In this document: positions 1 through 8,462 of the stretch, one piece after another
Numbering within the stretch: position 1 is the stretch's first letter
How the letters are laid out: each line of letters opens with the position of its first letter
Source of the DNA: an uncultured Halomicronema sp.
GTDB lineage: Bacteria; Cyanobacteriota; Cyanobacteriia; Phormidesmidales; Phormidesmidaceae
DNA: 38,317 bases
Assembly: GCA_937899725.1 (NCBI GenBank)
Contig: CALCCA010000196.1
Coordinates: 1 to 38,317 of the forward strand
Reading direction: 5' to 3'
Notes under the pieces: generated by a model
Database searches by the model: none
Told to the model about the DNA's origin: nothing
The model's input: the letters and a program-made list of their open reading frames with translations, nothing else
Made by a program: the position numbers and the translations under genes

Positions 1-105
1 GTTTACTCTCTTAAAATCCAAATTTTTTTTATATATTTTATGTTTATTTTTTTTGTGGGGGTTTTTTTTTTGGGGTGCCACTGATCGCTCCCCCCGTCCA
101 TTGGG
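1..105. other. Homopolymer-rich low-complexity edge sequence
   Basis: The first 80 or so bases are dominated by runs of T (7 to 10 in a row) and a short G run, then lead into the stop codon of ndhF. No gene or convincing hairpin is visible. On the minus strand this is the 3' flank of ndhF, and the A runs there do not make a normal T-tract terminator. The composition is unlike the rest of the window. It may be a poorly resolved assembly edge or a true AT-rich spacer. Confidence 0.4.
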
Positions 106-2196
106 TTAGCCAATACCCGAAACGAGAACCAGGCCTAAAACCGCCCCAAACACAATTAGAGCGTAGAACTGAGCCTTACCGTTCTCAAAATATTTCAGAC
201 CTTCACCGGTGACTAGCGTGACAAAACCGGCCAGATTGACGATGCCATCCACAATGCGAATGTCGATCGCCAACACCTGCTTAGCTAAATTGCGACAGCC
301 CTTGACGAAGACAGCATCGTAAATTTCGTCGATATACCACTTGTTTTTAGACAGCTGATACAGCGGCTTAATTTTGCTGGCGATCGCCGCCGGGTCAATC
401 TTCTTACTGGAATACATCAGCACTGCCAGCGTGATGCCGATCAGGCCAATACCCACGGAAGAACCCCCCATGATCAAAAACTCTGACCATTCAAAATCGG
501 TAAAGGCTTCCGACCAGGGTAAGAGGGGCTCAACCGCTTCACTCGGTGGGTGAATGAACGCTTCGAAATAGTTGACGAAGGGCGTCCCCACCAAACCAAT
601 CAGGGCCGAAGGCACCGCTAAGGCAATCAGCGGAAACGTCATTGAAAACGGCGACTCATGGGGCGTAGCAGCGTGATGCTCATCAGGCTCATCGTCAGCC
701 TCGGGATCAAGCGTCAGCTCTTGAGGATTCATCGCCCCTGGCCCAAGGGATGCCCCCATCGCCATCAGCTGCTCGCGCTTGAGCTGCATCTGAATGCTTT
801 TGTCAGTACCGCGAAATTCGCCTTCAAAGGTGCTGAAATACATGCGGAACATGTAGAATGCCGTGATGCCCGCAGTGAGCCAGCCGATCGCCCATAATAC
901 GGGGCTAACGGCAAAGGTCGAGCCAAGAATTTCATCCTTCGACCAAAAGCCCGCAAAGGGCGGAATGCCGCAGATCGCTAAGGTCCCGATCAAAAAGGCT
1001 GTTGAGGTGATCGGCATGTATTTGCGCAGGCCGCCCATCAACCGCATATCTTGCGCCAAGACGGCGTCGTGGCCCACCACCTCTTCCATACCGTGAATGA
1101 CGGAGCCCGAACAGAGGAACAGCATCGCCTTGAAGTAGGCGTGAGTCATCAGGTGAAAGAGACCGGCCCCATAAGCACCGACGCCCATGGCCATCATCAT
1201 GTAGCCGAGCTGCGACATCGTGGAGTAGGCCAACCCCTTTTTAATATCGTTTTGGGTGATGGCAATACTGGCCCCCATAAAGGCGGTAAAGCAGCCCACC
1301 CAAGCCACCACCGTCATCACGGTCGGTAGTTCTTCAAAAACAGGGAACATGCGGGCGACAAGAAAAATACCCGCTGCCACCATGGTCGCCGCGTGAATCA
1401 AGGCCGAAATTGGCGTCGGGCCTTCCATCGCGTCGGGGAGCCATACATGCAGCGGAAACTGAGCTGACTTGGCCACTGGTCCCAAAAAGACCAAAATCGC
1501 GAAGATCGAGACGACCCCAGCGGTCAGCGTGCCGTTTTCCACCAGAGCGGTGAGGCGATCGCCCATCACCTCAAACTCAAAACTACCCGTGGCCCAAAAG
1601 ATAGCCAGCATGCCCAATAGCAGTCCAAAGTCACCCACACGGTTGGTGATAAAGGCTTTCTGGCAGGCATCGGCAGCGCCTTCGCGGCCATACCAAAAGC
1701 CAATCAATAGGTAGGAACACATACCCACCAGTTCCCAAAAGACGTAAATCTGCAACAGGTTGGGACTAATCACCAACCCCAGCATGGAGGAACTAAAGAG
1801 GCTGAGATAGGCGTAAAAGCGCACATAGCCCGGATCATGAGCCATGTAGCCATCGGTGTAAACCATGACCAAAAAGGCCACCGTCGTCACAATCACCAGC
1901 ATCAGTGATGCTAAATGATCGATGGTGTAGCCCATAGTCAGCTTAAAGTCGCCAGCAGAAGCCCATTCGAGGGTGTAGGTATATGCTTCGTGCCCTTGTG
2001 CTTGGCTAAAAAAGAGTAAAAACGACAGCACCATTGCCGCCCCAGTGAGCGACACGATGAATACCGCCGAAGGACGCCGCAGCGTGCTGGTCGTCTGACT
2101 GTAGCTAATGAGTCCCGTGCCGACGATCGCGGCACCGACCAGCGGCAAAACCGGCACTAGCCAGGCGTATTGATAGATTGGCTCGATTAATTCCAT
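106..2196 (-). CDS. ndhF: NAD(P)H-quinone oxidoreductase subunit 5 (NdhF, photosynthetic type)
   Basis: Proton-pumping antiporter-like subunit of the thylakoid NDH-1 complex, which passes electrons to plastoquinone in cyclic electron flow and respiration. The 696-residue protein is almost entirely hydrophobic helices. It carries the NdhF signature around residues 150-190, with the conserved Glu155 in the motif WELVGMCSYLLIGFW and Lys180 in QKAFITNRVGD, both charged residues of the proton path. A hydrophilic insertion near residues 460-515 separates the antiporter core from the C-terminal helices, as in NdhF proteins that carry the lateral helix. The length fits ndhF1 of the NDH-1L form. In cyanobacteria ndhD often follows ndhF; here the window ends 105 bp downstream, so this cannot be checked. 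The start is an ATG. The assignment to the family is firm; the choice of F1 over the CO2-uptake paralogs F3/F4 is inferred from the chloroplast-like signature. Confidence 0.95.
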   Translation of the reverse strand: MELIEPIYQYAWLVPVLPLVGAAIVGTGLISYSQTTSTLRRPSAVFIVSLTGAAMVLSFLLFFSQAQGHEAYTYTLEWASAGDFKLTMGYTIDHLASLMLVIVTTVAFLVMVYTDGYMAHDPGYVRFYAYLSLFSSSMLGLVISPNLLQIYVFWELVGMCSYLLIGFWYGREGAADACQKAFITNRVGDFGLLLGMLAIFWATGSFEFEVMGDRLTALVENGTLTAGVVSIFAILVFLGPVAKSAQFPLHVWLPDAMEGPTPISALIHAATMVAAGIFLVARMFPVFEELPTVMTVVAWVGCFTAFMGASIAITQNDIKKGLAYSTMSQLGYMMMAMGVGAYGAGLFHLMTHAYFKAMLFLCSGSVIHGMEEVVGHDAVLAQDMRLMGGLRKYMPITSTAFLIGTLAICGIPPFAGFWSKDEILGSTFAVSPVLWAIGWLTAGITAFYMFRMYFSTFEGEFRGTDKSIQMQLKREQLMAMGASLGPGAMNPQELTLDPEADDEPDEHHAATPHESPFSMTFPLIALAVPSALIGLVGTPFVNYFEAFIHPPSEAVEPLLPWSEAFTDFEWSEFLIMGGSSVGIGLIGITLAVLMYSSKKIDPAAIASKIKPLYQLSKNKWYIDEIYDAVFVKGCRNLAKQVLAIDIRIVDGIVNLAGFVTLVTGEGLKYFENGKAQFYALIVFGAVLGLVLVSGIG

Positions 2197-2475
2197 ACTG
2201 TTTAGGCCTTCTCCACTGTTCTGAGCGACAGGCTGGCAAACCGACTACATTTTGACACAAGCGTAGTCATTGATTTTCGTCCGCAAGAGATACTTCCGTC
2301 TTTCTTTATGCGACTTAAGTAAAGTATTGGGTCAGTCCATTGATCGCGATCAATGCAGATCGCTACTCACGAATGCCGCATAAAAATGCGATTGGCGGCA
2401 AAAGCATCCCACTTTGAGTGGAACCTCCCAGGGTATAGCGCACTTTTGGGGAGGGATTGGTGGTGTTGATAACAG

Positions 2476-2772
2476 TCAAGTCCGGTCGATGGTGATCGCC
2501 ACCGCGCCCAACGCCTCTACTTGGTCGGTGGACTCAACCCCAAAAACCAGGTGATAGTCATTGCCGATACTGGCAGGTTGCCCAGCCAAAGGCATCGGCA
2601 CCCAAAACTCGACAACATCGCTGCCATCGGCCATGACATCGGAATCGGTTCTGAGCGGGCGCCCCCGTAGCGGCGGCATGACGGCATCATTAAAAGCTAC
2701 CGCCGACTCAAACGGGTGAGTCCCCATAGAAATAGGGAGATGATGCTCAAAATTGCGCTCATAGGGCGGCAA
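2476..2772 (-). CDS. Small hypothetical protein
   Basis: I do not recognise this 98-residue protein. The longest frame uses a TTG start; an ATG at 2727 (residue 16) would give an 83-residue product. The sequence looks like a soluble mixed alpha/beta protein with no membrane segment, and the codon choice resembles nearby genes. It lies upstream of ndhF on the same strand but is separated from it by 279 bp in which I see no clear signal. It could be a conserved cyanobacterial small protein or a chance open frame. Confidence 0.4.
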   Translation of the reverse strand: MPPYERNFEHHLPISMGTHPFESAVAFNDAVMPPLRGRPLRTDSDVMADGSDVVEFWVPMPLAGQPASIGNDYHLVFGVESTDQVEALGAVAITIDRT

Positions 2773-2866
2773 AATGTTAGCTGCAACACATCAACGACTA
2801 AGCTGCGCCCGATCGCAGCAAGGGGCAAGATATCCCGTAGTAGAGTGATTTTTGAGACCAGTCAAC

Positions 2867-3109
2867 TCAATGTGAAGACTCCCATGGGGTAATTTTTTCG
2901 GCAAGGACTGAACGACTTTGCTCAGCCAACTTTTCTTGAGCAGAGTCGTTGATCAAGCCTGCTCGCAGGGCATCGGGAAAATCGGCAGCGTCACCCCGAA
3001 GAATGGAGATGACAATTCTCTGAAAAAGAGACAAATCTGCTCCCTCAGCTCCCCCGCCTTGCCCAGATGGCCTCGGAAGTCCGATGTCTGAGCCAGGGTA
3101 TCCGGTCAT
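2867..3109 (-). CDS. Possible small hypothetical protein
   Basis: ATG-initiated 80-residue frame. The N-terminal third is Gly/Pro-rich and the C-terminal half is Asp/Ala-rich and probably helical, with a segment reading FPDALRAGLINDSAQEKL. No family is recognised. It has its own 94-bp gap from the next minus-strand frame. I list it because the C-terminal half has protein-like composition, but it may be a fragment of an older gene or not coding at all. Confidence 0.22.
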   Translation of the reverse strand: MTGYPGSDIGLPRPSGQGGGAEGADLSLFQRIVISILRGDAADFPDALRAGLINDSAQEKLAEQSRSVLAEKITPWESSH

Positions 3110-3240
3110 GTGTCTTTATTACGAGTTGCCCCAATCGACTAGGGAGTTGAGGCAAGATCAGGAGTATCAGCGGAACAAAGACGCCTGTTTCTCGAATGGG
3201 AACAACCGTCAGGAAGTGGGTTCCACCTCTTTTTTCAACC

Positions 3241-3402
3241 ATGACAGCCTCTATTAACGAGCCATCACTGCCACCAGAAACTAGATCGCTGCGGCAGGAA
3301 AATCAGGCCCTCAAAGCTGAGAATACGCAACTCAAAGCCGAGATCCAGCATCTTCGTCATCTGGTTCATCGATTAGAAATCATGATTCGGCGCTATTGGT
3401 AA
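3241..3402 (+). CDS. Short coiled-coil protein
   Basis: The 53-residue product begins at the ATG at 3241; an upstream ATG at 3196 would add 15 residues that look unrelated to the rest. Residues 15-45 form a clean coiled coil with leucines at heptad spacing, read as LRQENQALKAENTQLKAEI, followed by a short basic tail ending RRYW. It has no catalytic features. Such short leucine-zipper proteins usually dimerise. It is convergent with the ATP-grasp gene, whose stop is 30 bp away. The function is unknown, and low-complexity chance coding is possible. Confidence 0.4.
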   Translation: MTASINEPSLPPETRSLRQENQALKAENTQLKAEIQHLRHLVHRLEIMIRRYW

Positions 3403-3431
3403 CGCGATCGCCCCATCGTTGCGCTCGTGAA

Positions 3432-4526
3432 CTATAGACGACTGCGCAGTTCGTTGGCCAGATCGACCTGCTCGGTCTCTGAGCCCGCCAGCAGCACGCT
3501 GATTTTGCCGGCCTTCACGGTGCCCCAGTTAATTAAAATGATGCCCTTGCCAGTCTGGGGGTCAAAGGTAATGTCGTCTAAACTCAAATCCCGCAGCGAT
3601 CGCAGCTTGGTGGCATAGGTCGCACTGCCCCAAGTCGGAATCGCCAAGCGCTGCGCCACCATTGTCGGATAAGACGAGCCGTTAAAGCGAGGATTGCACT
3701 CGATCGCCACAAAGCGCACACCAGTGGGTTCTGGAATCACCGCAACATCGACGGCAAAAATATCTCTCATGCCGCGATCGCCCATCCACTGGGCAAAGGT
3801 GGCAACTTCCTCCCAGGGTTCGTGACTGGCCGGATACCGATTGCCGCGATGCACGCAGCCATCGAGCAGCTGTTCTGACACCAAGAGCGGCTTAACCCCC
3901 TCAGCGGTGACCTGATACTGCAGGTTGAGAAACGCCGAGGCCTTGACTTCAGCCTGAATCTGGAGAGACTCTTCGGGCACTAGCTGGGCCAAGGCTTGAG
4001 CCAAGGTGTCGGCATCGGGGCAGCGCATAATGCCAAAGCCGTGGTCAGACACGGCGGGTTTAACAAAACAGGGAAACGGCATGTCGTCACAGGCCCGAGC
4101 TGCCGCTAAATTGTCAAATCGCAGCGTTTTAGGGACGGCAATGCCCAAGTCTTCTGCTAATTGAATGAAGTTGTTTTTAGAGTTCACAAACTCAATCACT
4201 TCGCAAGCGTTGGCATCTAAATTTTGAAAAATTTGACGATACGTGTCGTGGGAATTGATCACATCTCCAAAGAAATACACGCTGACTTCATAGTCAGGAT
4301 ATTGGGTCAGTTTGGTAACCGAAATATCCCAAATGACGTCATGGGTATGAGCCAATCCGACTTGGTCGTAATGAGCCGTAATCGTCGCCCATTCGGGCAA
4401 CAGTTCTGGCGGTAGCTGAATCTTATCTGGGGGGGTAGTTAACCCCAGCGCTCGGCCAGCATAAAGGGGATTACTCACAGCCCGATCATGGGTGTACAGA
4501 GTAATGTTGTGATTATAAATTTTCAT
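3432..4526 (-). CDS. ATP-grasp domain ligase, orphan
   Basis: A 364-residue ATP-grasp protein, expected to couple ATP cleavage to joining a carboxylate with an amine or thiol through an acyl phosphate. Residues 1-110 form the N-terminal substrate domain. Lys156 in FPCFVKPAVSDHGFG is the nucleotide-binding lysine, followed by a Gly-rich loop. Asp260 and the strand ending ECNPRFNG (Glu276, Asn278, Arg280) supply the metal ligands and phosphate contact. The final 60 residues form a small C-terminal domain. I prefer the ATG at 4526 over a TTG three codons upstream. No neighbouring carrier protein, peptide precursor or biosynthetic gene points to a substrate, so only the chemistry is predicted. 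Confidence 0.8.
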   Translation of the reverse strand: MKIYNHNITLYTHDRAVSNPLYAGRALGLTTPPDKIQLPPELLPEWATITAHYDQVGLAHTHDVIWDISVTKLTQYPDYEVSVYFFGDVINSHDTYRQIFQNLDANACEVIEFVNSKNNFIQLAEDLGIAVPKTLRFDNLAAARACDDMPFPCFVKPAVSDHGFGIMRCPDADTLAQALAQLVPEESLQIQAEVKASAFLNLQYQVTAEGVKPLLVSEQLLDGCVHRGNRYPASHEPWEEVATFAQWMGDRGMRDIFAVDVAVIPEPTGVRFVAIECNPRFNGSSYPTMVAQRLAIPTWGSATYATKLRSLRDLSLDDITFDPQTGKGIILINWGTVKAGKISVLLAGSETEQVDLANELRSRL

Positions 4527-4864
4527 AGACGACAAACGATTCAGTGATGGGTTTTTAAAAAACGGCTAGAGTAATTTGCTGCTGCCAAAGGGATTAGCAA
4601 CAGTTCAGGATAAAAAAAGGCGCTTGAGATACGGGTAAAGCTGAAAAAGGCTCGTCGACACCGTTCTTGCCTTGCAGGATACTGCATTCTTGCCCTGACG
4701 CAAATAGACGACAGCCACCAGCGGCAGCAAGGACAAAAGCCCATCCGCCGCTGGTGACTCTGCCAATGCCTGCTCAATTTTTCATTGGTATCAGACGCAT
4801 CATCTGCCGGGAATAGATTGAGTCAGAATTCCTATAAGCCTTTGATATCGTCAGGGTTTCCCAA
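4527..4864. other. Intergenic region with no supported gene
   Basis: About 340 bp lie between the ATP-grasp start and the terminator of the upstream HTH gene. A Cys/Arg-rich 78-codon open frame on the minus strand (4541-4777) has unnatural composition and is not accepted as a gene. The promoter of the ATP-grasp gene should lie here, but I cannot point to a convincing -35/-10 pair. Confidence 0.5.
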
Positions 4865-4865
4865 C

Positions 4866-4895
4866 AAAAAGCGCTCCTATTAATTAAGGAGCGCT
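4866..4895 (-). terminator. Rho-independent terminator of the HigA-like gene
   Basis: A perfect 9-bp inverted repeat (AGCGCTCCT at 4870-4878 with AGGAGCGCT at 4887-4895) encloses an 8-nt AT loop. Read on the minus strand, the stem is followed at once by five T residues (4866-4870). It lies 50 bp past the stop of the HTH gene at 4945, in the right orientation to end that transcript before the ATP-grasp gene. Confidence 0.8.
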
Positions 4896-4944
4896 GTTAA
4901 ATACCTAGTTAGAAACTGGCAAGGAGCTAGTGGTGAGCGCCAGG

Positions 4945-5226
4945 CTAGCTCAGTACGGAAACCTGTACAGCTCTGCCAGTGAGCGCCAATAGCTGAATCA
5001 ATTGCTCAATGCTGAAGCGACTAATCTCGCCATTAATCAAATTTTGCATGCGCGGCAGCGTTTGCTTCAGCGCTTTGGCGGCCTCTTCAGGGGTCCAGCC
5101 CCGCTGCGCGATCGCCTGTTGCAAAGCCAGCATCAAATCTGTCCGAATCTGCAGCGTTTCGGCTTCGGCGATCGCCGCGTCAGACGACGTCGGTTGAAAA
5201 CAAATAGCAGGGTCGAGAGTGATCAT
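4945..5226 (-). CDS. HigA-like HTH protein, orphan antitoxin or regulator
   Basis: Small DNA-binding protein of 93 residues, counted from the ATG at 5226; an upstream ATG at 5262 would add 12 unlikely residues. The core from residue 25 reads as an XRE helix-turn-helix of the HTH_37 type: an Arg-Thr-Asp-Leu-Met helix, then WTPEEAAKALKQTLPRMQNL, then NGEISRFSIEQLIQLLA. This is the arrangement of HigA2-type antitoxins, which repress their own operon and neutralise a RelE-like toxin. No toxin frame lies next to it: the divergent neighbour is an asparaginase gene, and downstream is a terminator. It is therefore either an orphan antitoxin or a free-standing regulator, perhaps acting on the shared 95-bp divergent promoter region. 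Confidence 0.8.
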   Translation of the reverse strand: MITLDPAICFQPTSSDAAIAEAETLQIRTDLMLALQQAIAQRGWTPEEAAKALKQTLPRMQNLINGEISRFSIEQLIQLLALTGRAVQVSVLS

Positions 5227-5321
5227 GACGGCATATGTAAAGGACGCAGCGCTGGATAGCACTGTCTTATTTTAAGTGTGGTAATTTCAAATACTTCCTG
5301 CCTACATCTTTCCTTAATATT

Positions 5322-6251
5322 ATGTCTGACAATTTCTCCCTCATGATTCATGGCGGTTCGGGGGCCTTGGCCCATATTCGACGAGAGGGCAGTGAAGCCG
5401 ATTTCATGGAAAGTCTGCACCGCATCTTAGAAGGCGGACGCGAGGTTTTGGCCAAAAACGGCTCCGCTCTTGATGCCGTTGAGTATTGCGCGATCGCGCT
5501 AGAAAATGACCGCCTTTATAACGCGGGGCACGGCTCAGTACTCAACGAATATGGCGAAGTGGAGATGGATGCCGCCATTATGGATGGTCAAGATTTAGCC
5601 GCCGGCGCCGTGGCCGGCATCACTAATATCAAAAACCCGATCGGGCTGGCCCGCCGCGTCTTAGCCAAAAGCGAACACGTCATGCTGATTGGCAAAGGCG
5701 CGATGGAGTTTGCCAAGCTTTGGGACGTTGAAGTCATGACGGATGATTACTTTGTGGTCGATGCCCGCATTCGCCAGTGGCGCGAGGCCCAAAAGGCCGG
5801 GGGCATGATGCTTGATCACGAGGATGCCGAACCGCAACACAAGTTTGGCACTATCGGCGCGGTGGCCCGCGATGCTCAGGGCCACCTCGCCGCGGCCACC
5901 TCTACCGGCGGCATTGTTAATAAGCGCTGGGGCCGGGTCGGCGACAGTCCGATTGTGGGAGCAGGGGTATTTGCTGACAACACCACCTGCGCCGTGTCGG
6001 CAACGGGCTACGGCGAGCAGTTTCAGCGCACGGTACTGTGCAAAATGATTTCCGACTTTATCTATTTCAAGGGCATGGATGCCGGTGAAGCTGCCACTGC
6101 CGGGATTGAATATTTAGTCGAAAAGGTGCAGGGTCTGGGCGGCGTCATTGTGATCGATCGCCACGGTCGCTGCGCCACTGGCCATTCCACTTCGGGCATG
6201 ATCTACGGTCTGATTGAGCGGGGTGGGGAGAGTATTTGTCGACTTTCATAA
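5322..6251 (+). CDS. Isoaspartyl peptidase / plant-type L-asparaginase
   Basis: Ntn-hydrolase of 309 residues that should cleave isoaspartyl dipeptides and asparagine after self-processing. The family landmarks are in order: an N-terminal HGGSGA (residues 10-15), NAGHGSVLNEYGEVEMDA (68-84), then the autocleavage site HKFGTIGAVA, where Thr177 becomes the N-terminal nucleophile of the beta chain. STGGIVNKRWGRVGDSPIVG (194-213) and a later ATGYGE form the substrate pocket. The length is typical of proenzymes of this class. The predicted chains are residues 1-176 and 177-309. It is cytoplasmic, with no signal peptide, and is transcribed divergently from the HigA-like gene 95 bp away. A likely job is turnover of damaged proteins or of the Asp-Arg units left from cyanophycin breakdown; the second is an inference from family knowledge. 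Confidence 0.93.
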   Translation: MSDNFSLMIHGGSGALAHIRREGSEADFMESLHRILEGGREVLAKNGSALDAVEYCAIALENDRLYNAGHGSVLNEYGEVEMDAAIMDGQDLAAGAVAGITNIKNPIGLARRVLAKSEHVMLIGKGAMEFAKLWDVEVMTDDYFVVDARIRQWREAQKAGGMMLDHEDAEPQHKFGTIGAVARDAQGHLAAATSTGGIVNKRWGRVGDSPIVGAGVFADNTTCAVSATGYGEQFQRTVLCKMISDFIYFKGMDAGEAATAGIEYLVEKVQGLGGVIVIDRHGRCATGHSTSGMIYGLIERGGESICRLS

Positions 6252-6373
6252 CGGGTGCATTAGGCGCGCGCGGCAGTGATGGGCCTTGGAGCCATCAAGA
6301 AATGGGGCTGAACAATCCCCACAGTCCCATCCCCATTTATGGAACTGAAGGGCAATTAACGGGACGATAGATG

Positions 6374-6418
6374 GATCGAGGTGATCGCGGCGCATCCCCT
6401 ATCGCGATCACCTCGATC
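6374..6418. repeat. Perfect 16-bp inverted repeat
   Basis: GATCGAGGTGATCGCG (6374-6389) is exactly complementary to 6403-6418 with a 13-nt spacer. It follows the asparaginase stop by 122 bp. No T tract follows, so it is not a textbook terminator. It could stabilise the 3' end of the asparaginase mRNA or be a binding site. Confidence 0.7.
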
Positions 6419-6598
6419 ACGACAGTGTTCTATGATTTCCTGAATTTCATAGATTTTACTCAATCAAAGCTATACAAAACTTCAAGCAGTCATTTATACT
6501 TATTCAAGATTGTGGGGTCAGTCAGGCAGTTGATTTTCGTCACTGTGGTGTCGCTAACTGCTGAAAGGCTTGCTAATCAAGTGATAAGGATGTTCGCA
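6419..6598 (+). other. AT-rich leader or small-RNA candidate upstream of the SulP gene
   Basis: About 180 bp of AT-rich sequence with no credible reading frame. It contains a -10-like TATACA at 6471-6476 and runs directly into a strong terminator at 6599-6631. Transcription starting here would make a short terminated RNA of roughly 130-160 nt or, on read-through, the 5' leader of the transporter. This is an inference from layout only. Confidence 0.35.
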
Positions 6599-6631
6599 CG
6601 CGATCGCTCTGGTTAGAGCGATCGCGTTTTT
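6599..6631 (+). terminator. Strong Rho-independent terminator just before the SulP start codon
   Basis: A perfect 12-bp stem (6599-6610 with 6615-6626, built around GCGATCGC) closes a 4-nt GGTT loop and is followed by five T residues (6627-6631). The SulP ATG lies only 25 bp further on, so either the transporter promoter sits within or after the hairpin, or the hairpin acts as an attenuator. The asparaginase stop is 350 bp upstream. Confidence 0.85.
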
Positions 6632-6656
6632 ATGGCATTGAGCTAAGAGAAAGCGT

Positions 6657-8129
6657 ATGCAAGCAGTCTTGAAAAAAGAGGCCTGGTTGGCCCGTCCGCG
6701 TCAGGATATTCTCGCTGGAGCTGTGGTGGCCTTAGCGTTAATTCCCGAGGCGATCGCCTTTTCGATCATCGCCGGGGTTGATCCTCAAGTCGGGCTGTAC
6801 GCGTCTTTTTGCATCGCCATTACCACGTCATTTTTAGGCGGTCGGCCCGGCATGATCTCAGCAGCGACCGGCGCGATGGCGCTACTAATGACCCCTTTGG
6901 TCCGAGAGTATGGCGTCAACTACTTATTTGCAACCACCATTTTAACGGGGCTGCTGCAGCTGGTTTGGGGCTGGGTCAAGCTGGGTAACCAGATGCGATT
7001 TGTGCCGCGTCCGGTGATGATTGGGTTTGTCAATGCGCTGGCGATTTTGATCTTCGATGCCCAACTGCCCCAGCTCGAAGCTGGCAATCAGATGGTGTAT
7101 GCCCTGGTTGCGGCAGGATTGTTGATTATCTATGGTTTGCCTCGGTTGACGAAGGTCGTGCCTTCGCCGCTGGTGGCGATCGTCGCAATTACCGGATTCA
7201 CCATCTACGGCGGCATCACTGTCCCCACCGTGGGCGCACTGCCGACGGCGCTGCCCAGCTTTACGCTACCTCAAGTCCCCTTTACGTTTGACACCCTGGG
7301 CATCATCTTGCCCTATGCGTTTGCCCTCTCGCTTGTCGGTTTGCTGGAGTCGTTTTTGACGGCTAGCGTGATTGACGATATTACCGATACCCCCAGCAAC
7401 AAAAACCAGGAAGCGCGAGGGCAGGGCGTCGCCAACGTCATCACGGGTTTCTTTGGGGGCATGGCCGGTTGCGCCATGATTGGCCAATCGGTAATCAATA
7501 TGCGCTCGGGCGGTCGCACCCGCCTCTCGACCCTGAGCGCCGGCATTTTTCTGCTGATTTTTATCTTGGCGCTGGGTGATTGGGTGGCGCGCATTCCGAT
7601 GGCAGCGTTGGTAGCGGTGATGATTATGGTCTCTATCAGCACCTTCAGCTGGGGGTCACTCCGCCATATTCGCCGCGTGCCGAAAAGTGAAACTGCCGTC
7701 ATGCTGACCACGGTGGCAGTGACGCTGCTTACCCACAATCTGGCCTTTGGCGTCATCGTCGGTGTGGCCCTCAGCACCATTTTCTTTAGCCGCAAAATTG
7801 CCAAGCTGATGGAAGTGTCTGCCCAAACCGACATCGCGGGCGATCGCGTCTATGTTGTCGCGGGGCAGATTTTCTTTGTTTCTGTGGAAACATTCATCAA
7901 TGCTTTCGACTTTCGCGAACCGGTGGAACGGGTTGTGATCGACCTCTCTCAAGCACATCTGTGGGATCAATCTTCCGTCGATGCGGTGGATCGGGTCGTG
8001 TTGCGCTTCCGCAAGCGGGGCGTTGTGGTGCAGCTCATTGGTCTCAACGAAGCCAGCGCCACGCTGCTCGATCGCTTGGCAATTCACCATAAAGCAGACA
8101 GCAGTTTGGAAGATATTGGGGCGCATTAA
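6657..8129 (+). CDS. SulP/SLC26-family anion transporter with STAS domain
   Basis: Inner-membrane anion transporter of 490 residues. Residues 10-380 hold the 10-14 membrane helices, beginning with the family start [22 protein letters not shown] and the Gln/Gly-rich [12 protein letters not shown]. Residues about 395-480 form a cytoplasmic STAS domain containing [20 protein letters not shown]. The family moves sulfate, bicarbonate or other anions. The cyanobacterial Na+/bicarbonate transporter BicA belongs here, but this protein is shorter than BicA, so I do not assign that name. A purine-rich ribosome binding site (AAGAGAAAG) precedes the ATG. The hairpin terminator 25 bp upstream is its most striking regulatory feature. 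The substrate is not determined by the sequence. Confidence 0.92.
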   Translation: MQAVLKKEAWLARPRQDILAGAVVALALIPEAIAFSIIAGVDPQVGLYASFCIAITTSFLGGRPGMISAATGAMALLMTPLVREYGVNYLFATTILTGLLQLVWGWVKLGNQMRFVPRPVMIGFVNALAILIFDAQLPQLEAGNQMVYALVAAGLLIIYGLPRLTKVVPSPLVAIVAITGFTIYGGITVPTVGALPTALPSFTLPQVPFTFDTLGIILPYAFALSLVGLLESFLTASVIDDITDTPSNKNQEARGQGVANVITGFFGGMAGCAMIGQSVINMRSGGRTRLSTLSAGIFLLIFILALGDWVARIPMAALVAVMIMVSISTFSWGSLRHIRRVPKSETAVMLTTVAVTLLTHNLAFGVIVGVALSTIFFSRKIAKLMEVSAQTDIAGDRVYVVAGQIFFVSVETFINAFDFREPVERVVIDLSQAHLWDQSSVDAVDRVVLRFRKRGVVVQLIGLNEASATLLDRLAIHHKADSSLEDIGAH

Positions 8130-8462
8130 GGCATAGAGGGGCCGGGGAGCACGAGTTGTGGGGAGTAGAGAGCAGGGGCGGAAGAGTCGGGGAGCAAGGG
8201 GGCATAATCTACCGCAGTGATGGCAAGAACAGCGACCCATCTCAACTCTCCACCTTCCAACCATCTGCGTTTGCAGCTTCAGCCAAGAAAAACGATATTA
8301 GGACACTCACGGCCTTTCTTATCCCGATTCTCTGAAGCAAAACTCCGAATCTGCCCCCCCCCCGCACCTTGGCTCCCCTGCATTGCCAAGTTTGCATCGG
8401 CAGTCCGCTCTCAGAGAATTGCTATTGACTGCTTAGTTGTGCATACGCGAGCAGCATTTTGT
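8130..8462. other. Convergent spacer with purine-rich low-complexity tract
   Basis: The gap between the convergent SulP and HTH-GrpE genes. Bases 8135-8205 are G/A-rich with repeated GGGGAG and AGTAG words, like tracts at 19.62 and 36.66 kb. The rest contains a run of nine C residues near 8356. A 121-codon plus-strand frame starting at 8217 overlaps the end of the HTH-GrpE gene and has poor composition. I see no convincing gene or terminator. Confidence 0.4.

Noticed and set aside
4541-4777. 78-codon minus-strand frame rich in Cys and Arg
   Set aside because: Composition is abnormal, no ribosome binding site is seen and no family fits.
6371-6616. 81-codon plus-strand frame before the SulP gene
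   Set aside because: It runs across the 16-bp hairpin and into the terminator stem, and its composition is not protein-like.
7313-8264. Minus-strand frames of 173 and 202 codons within the SulP gene
   Set aside because: They are reverse-strand shadows of a gene with clear family motifs.
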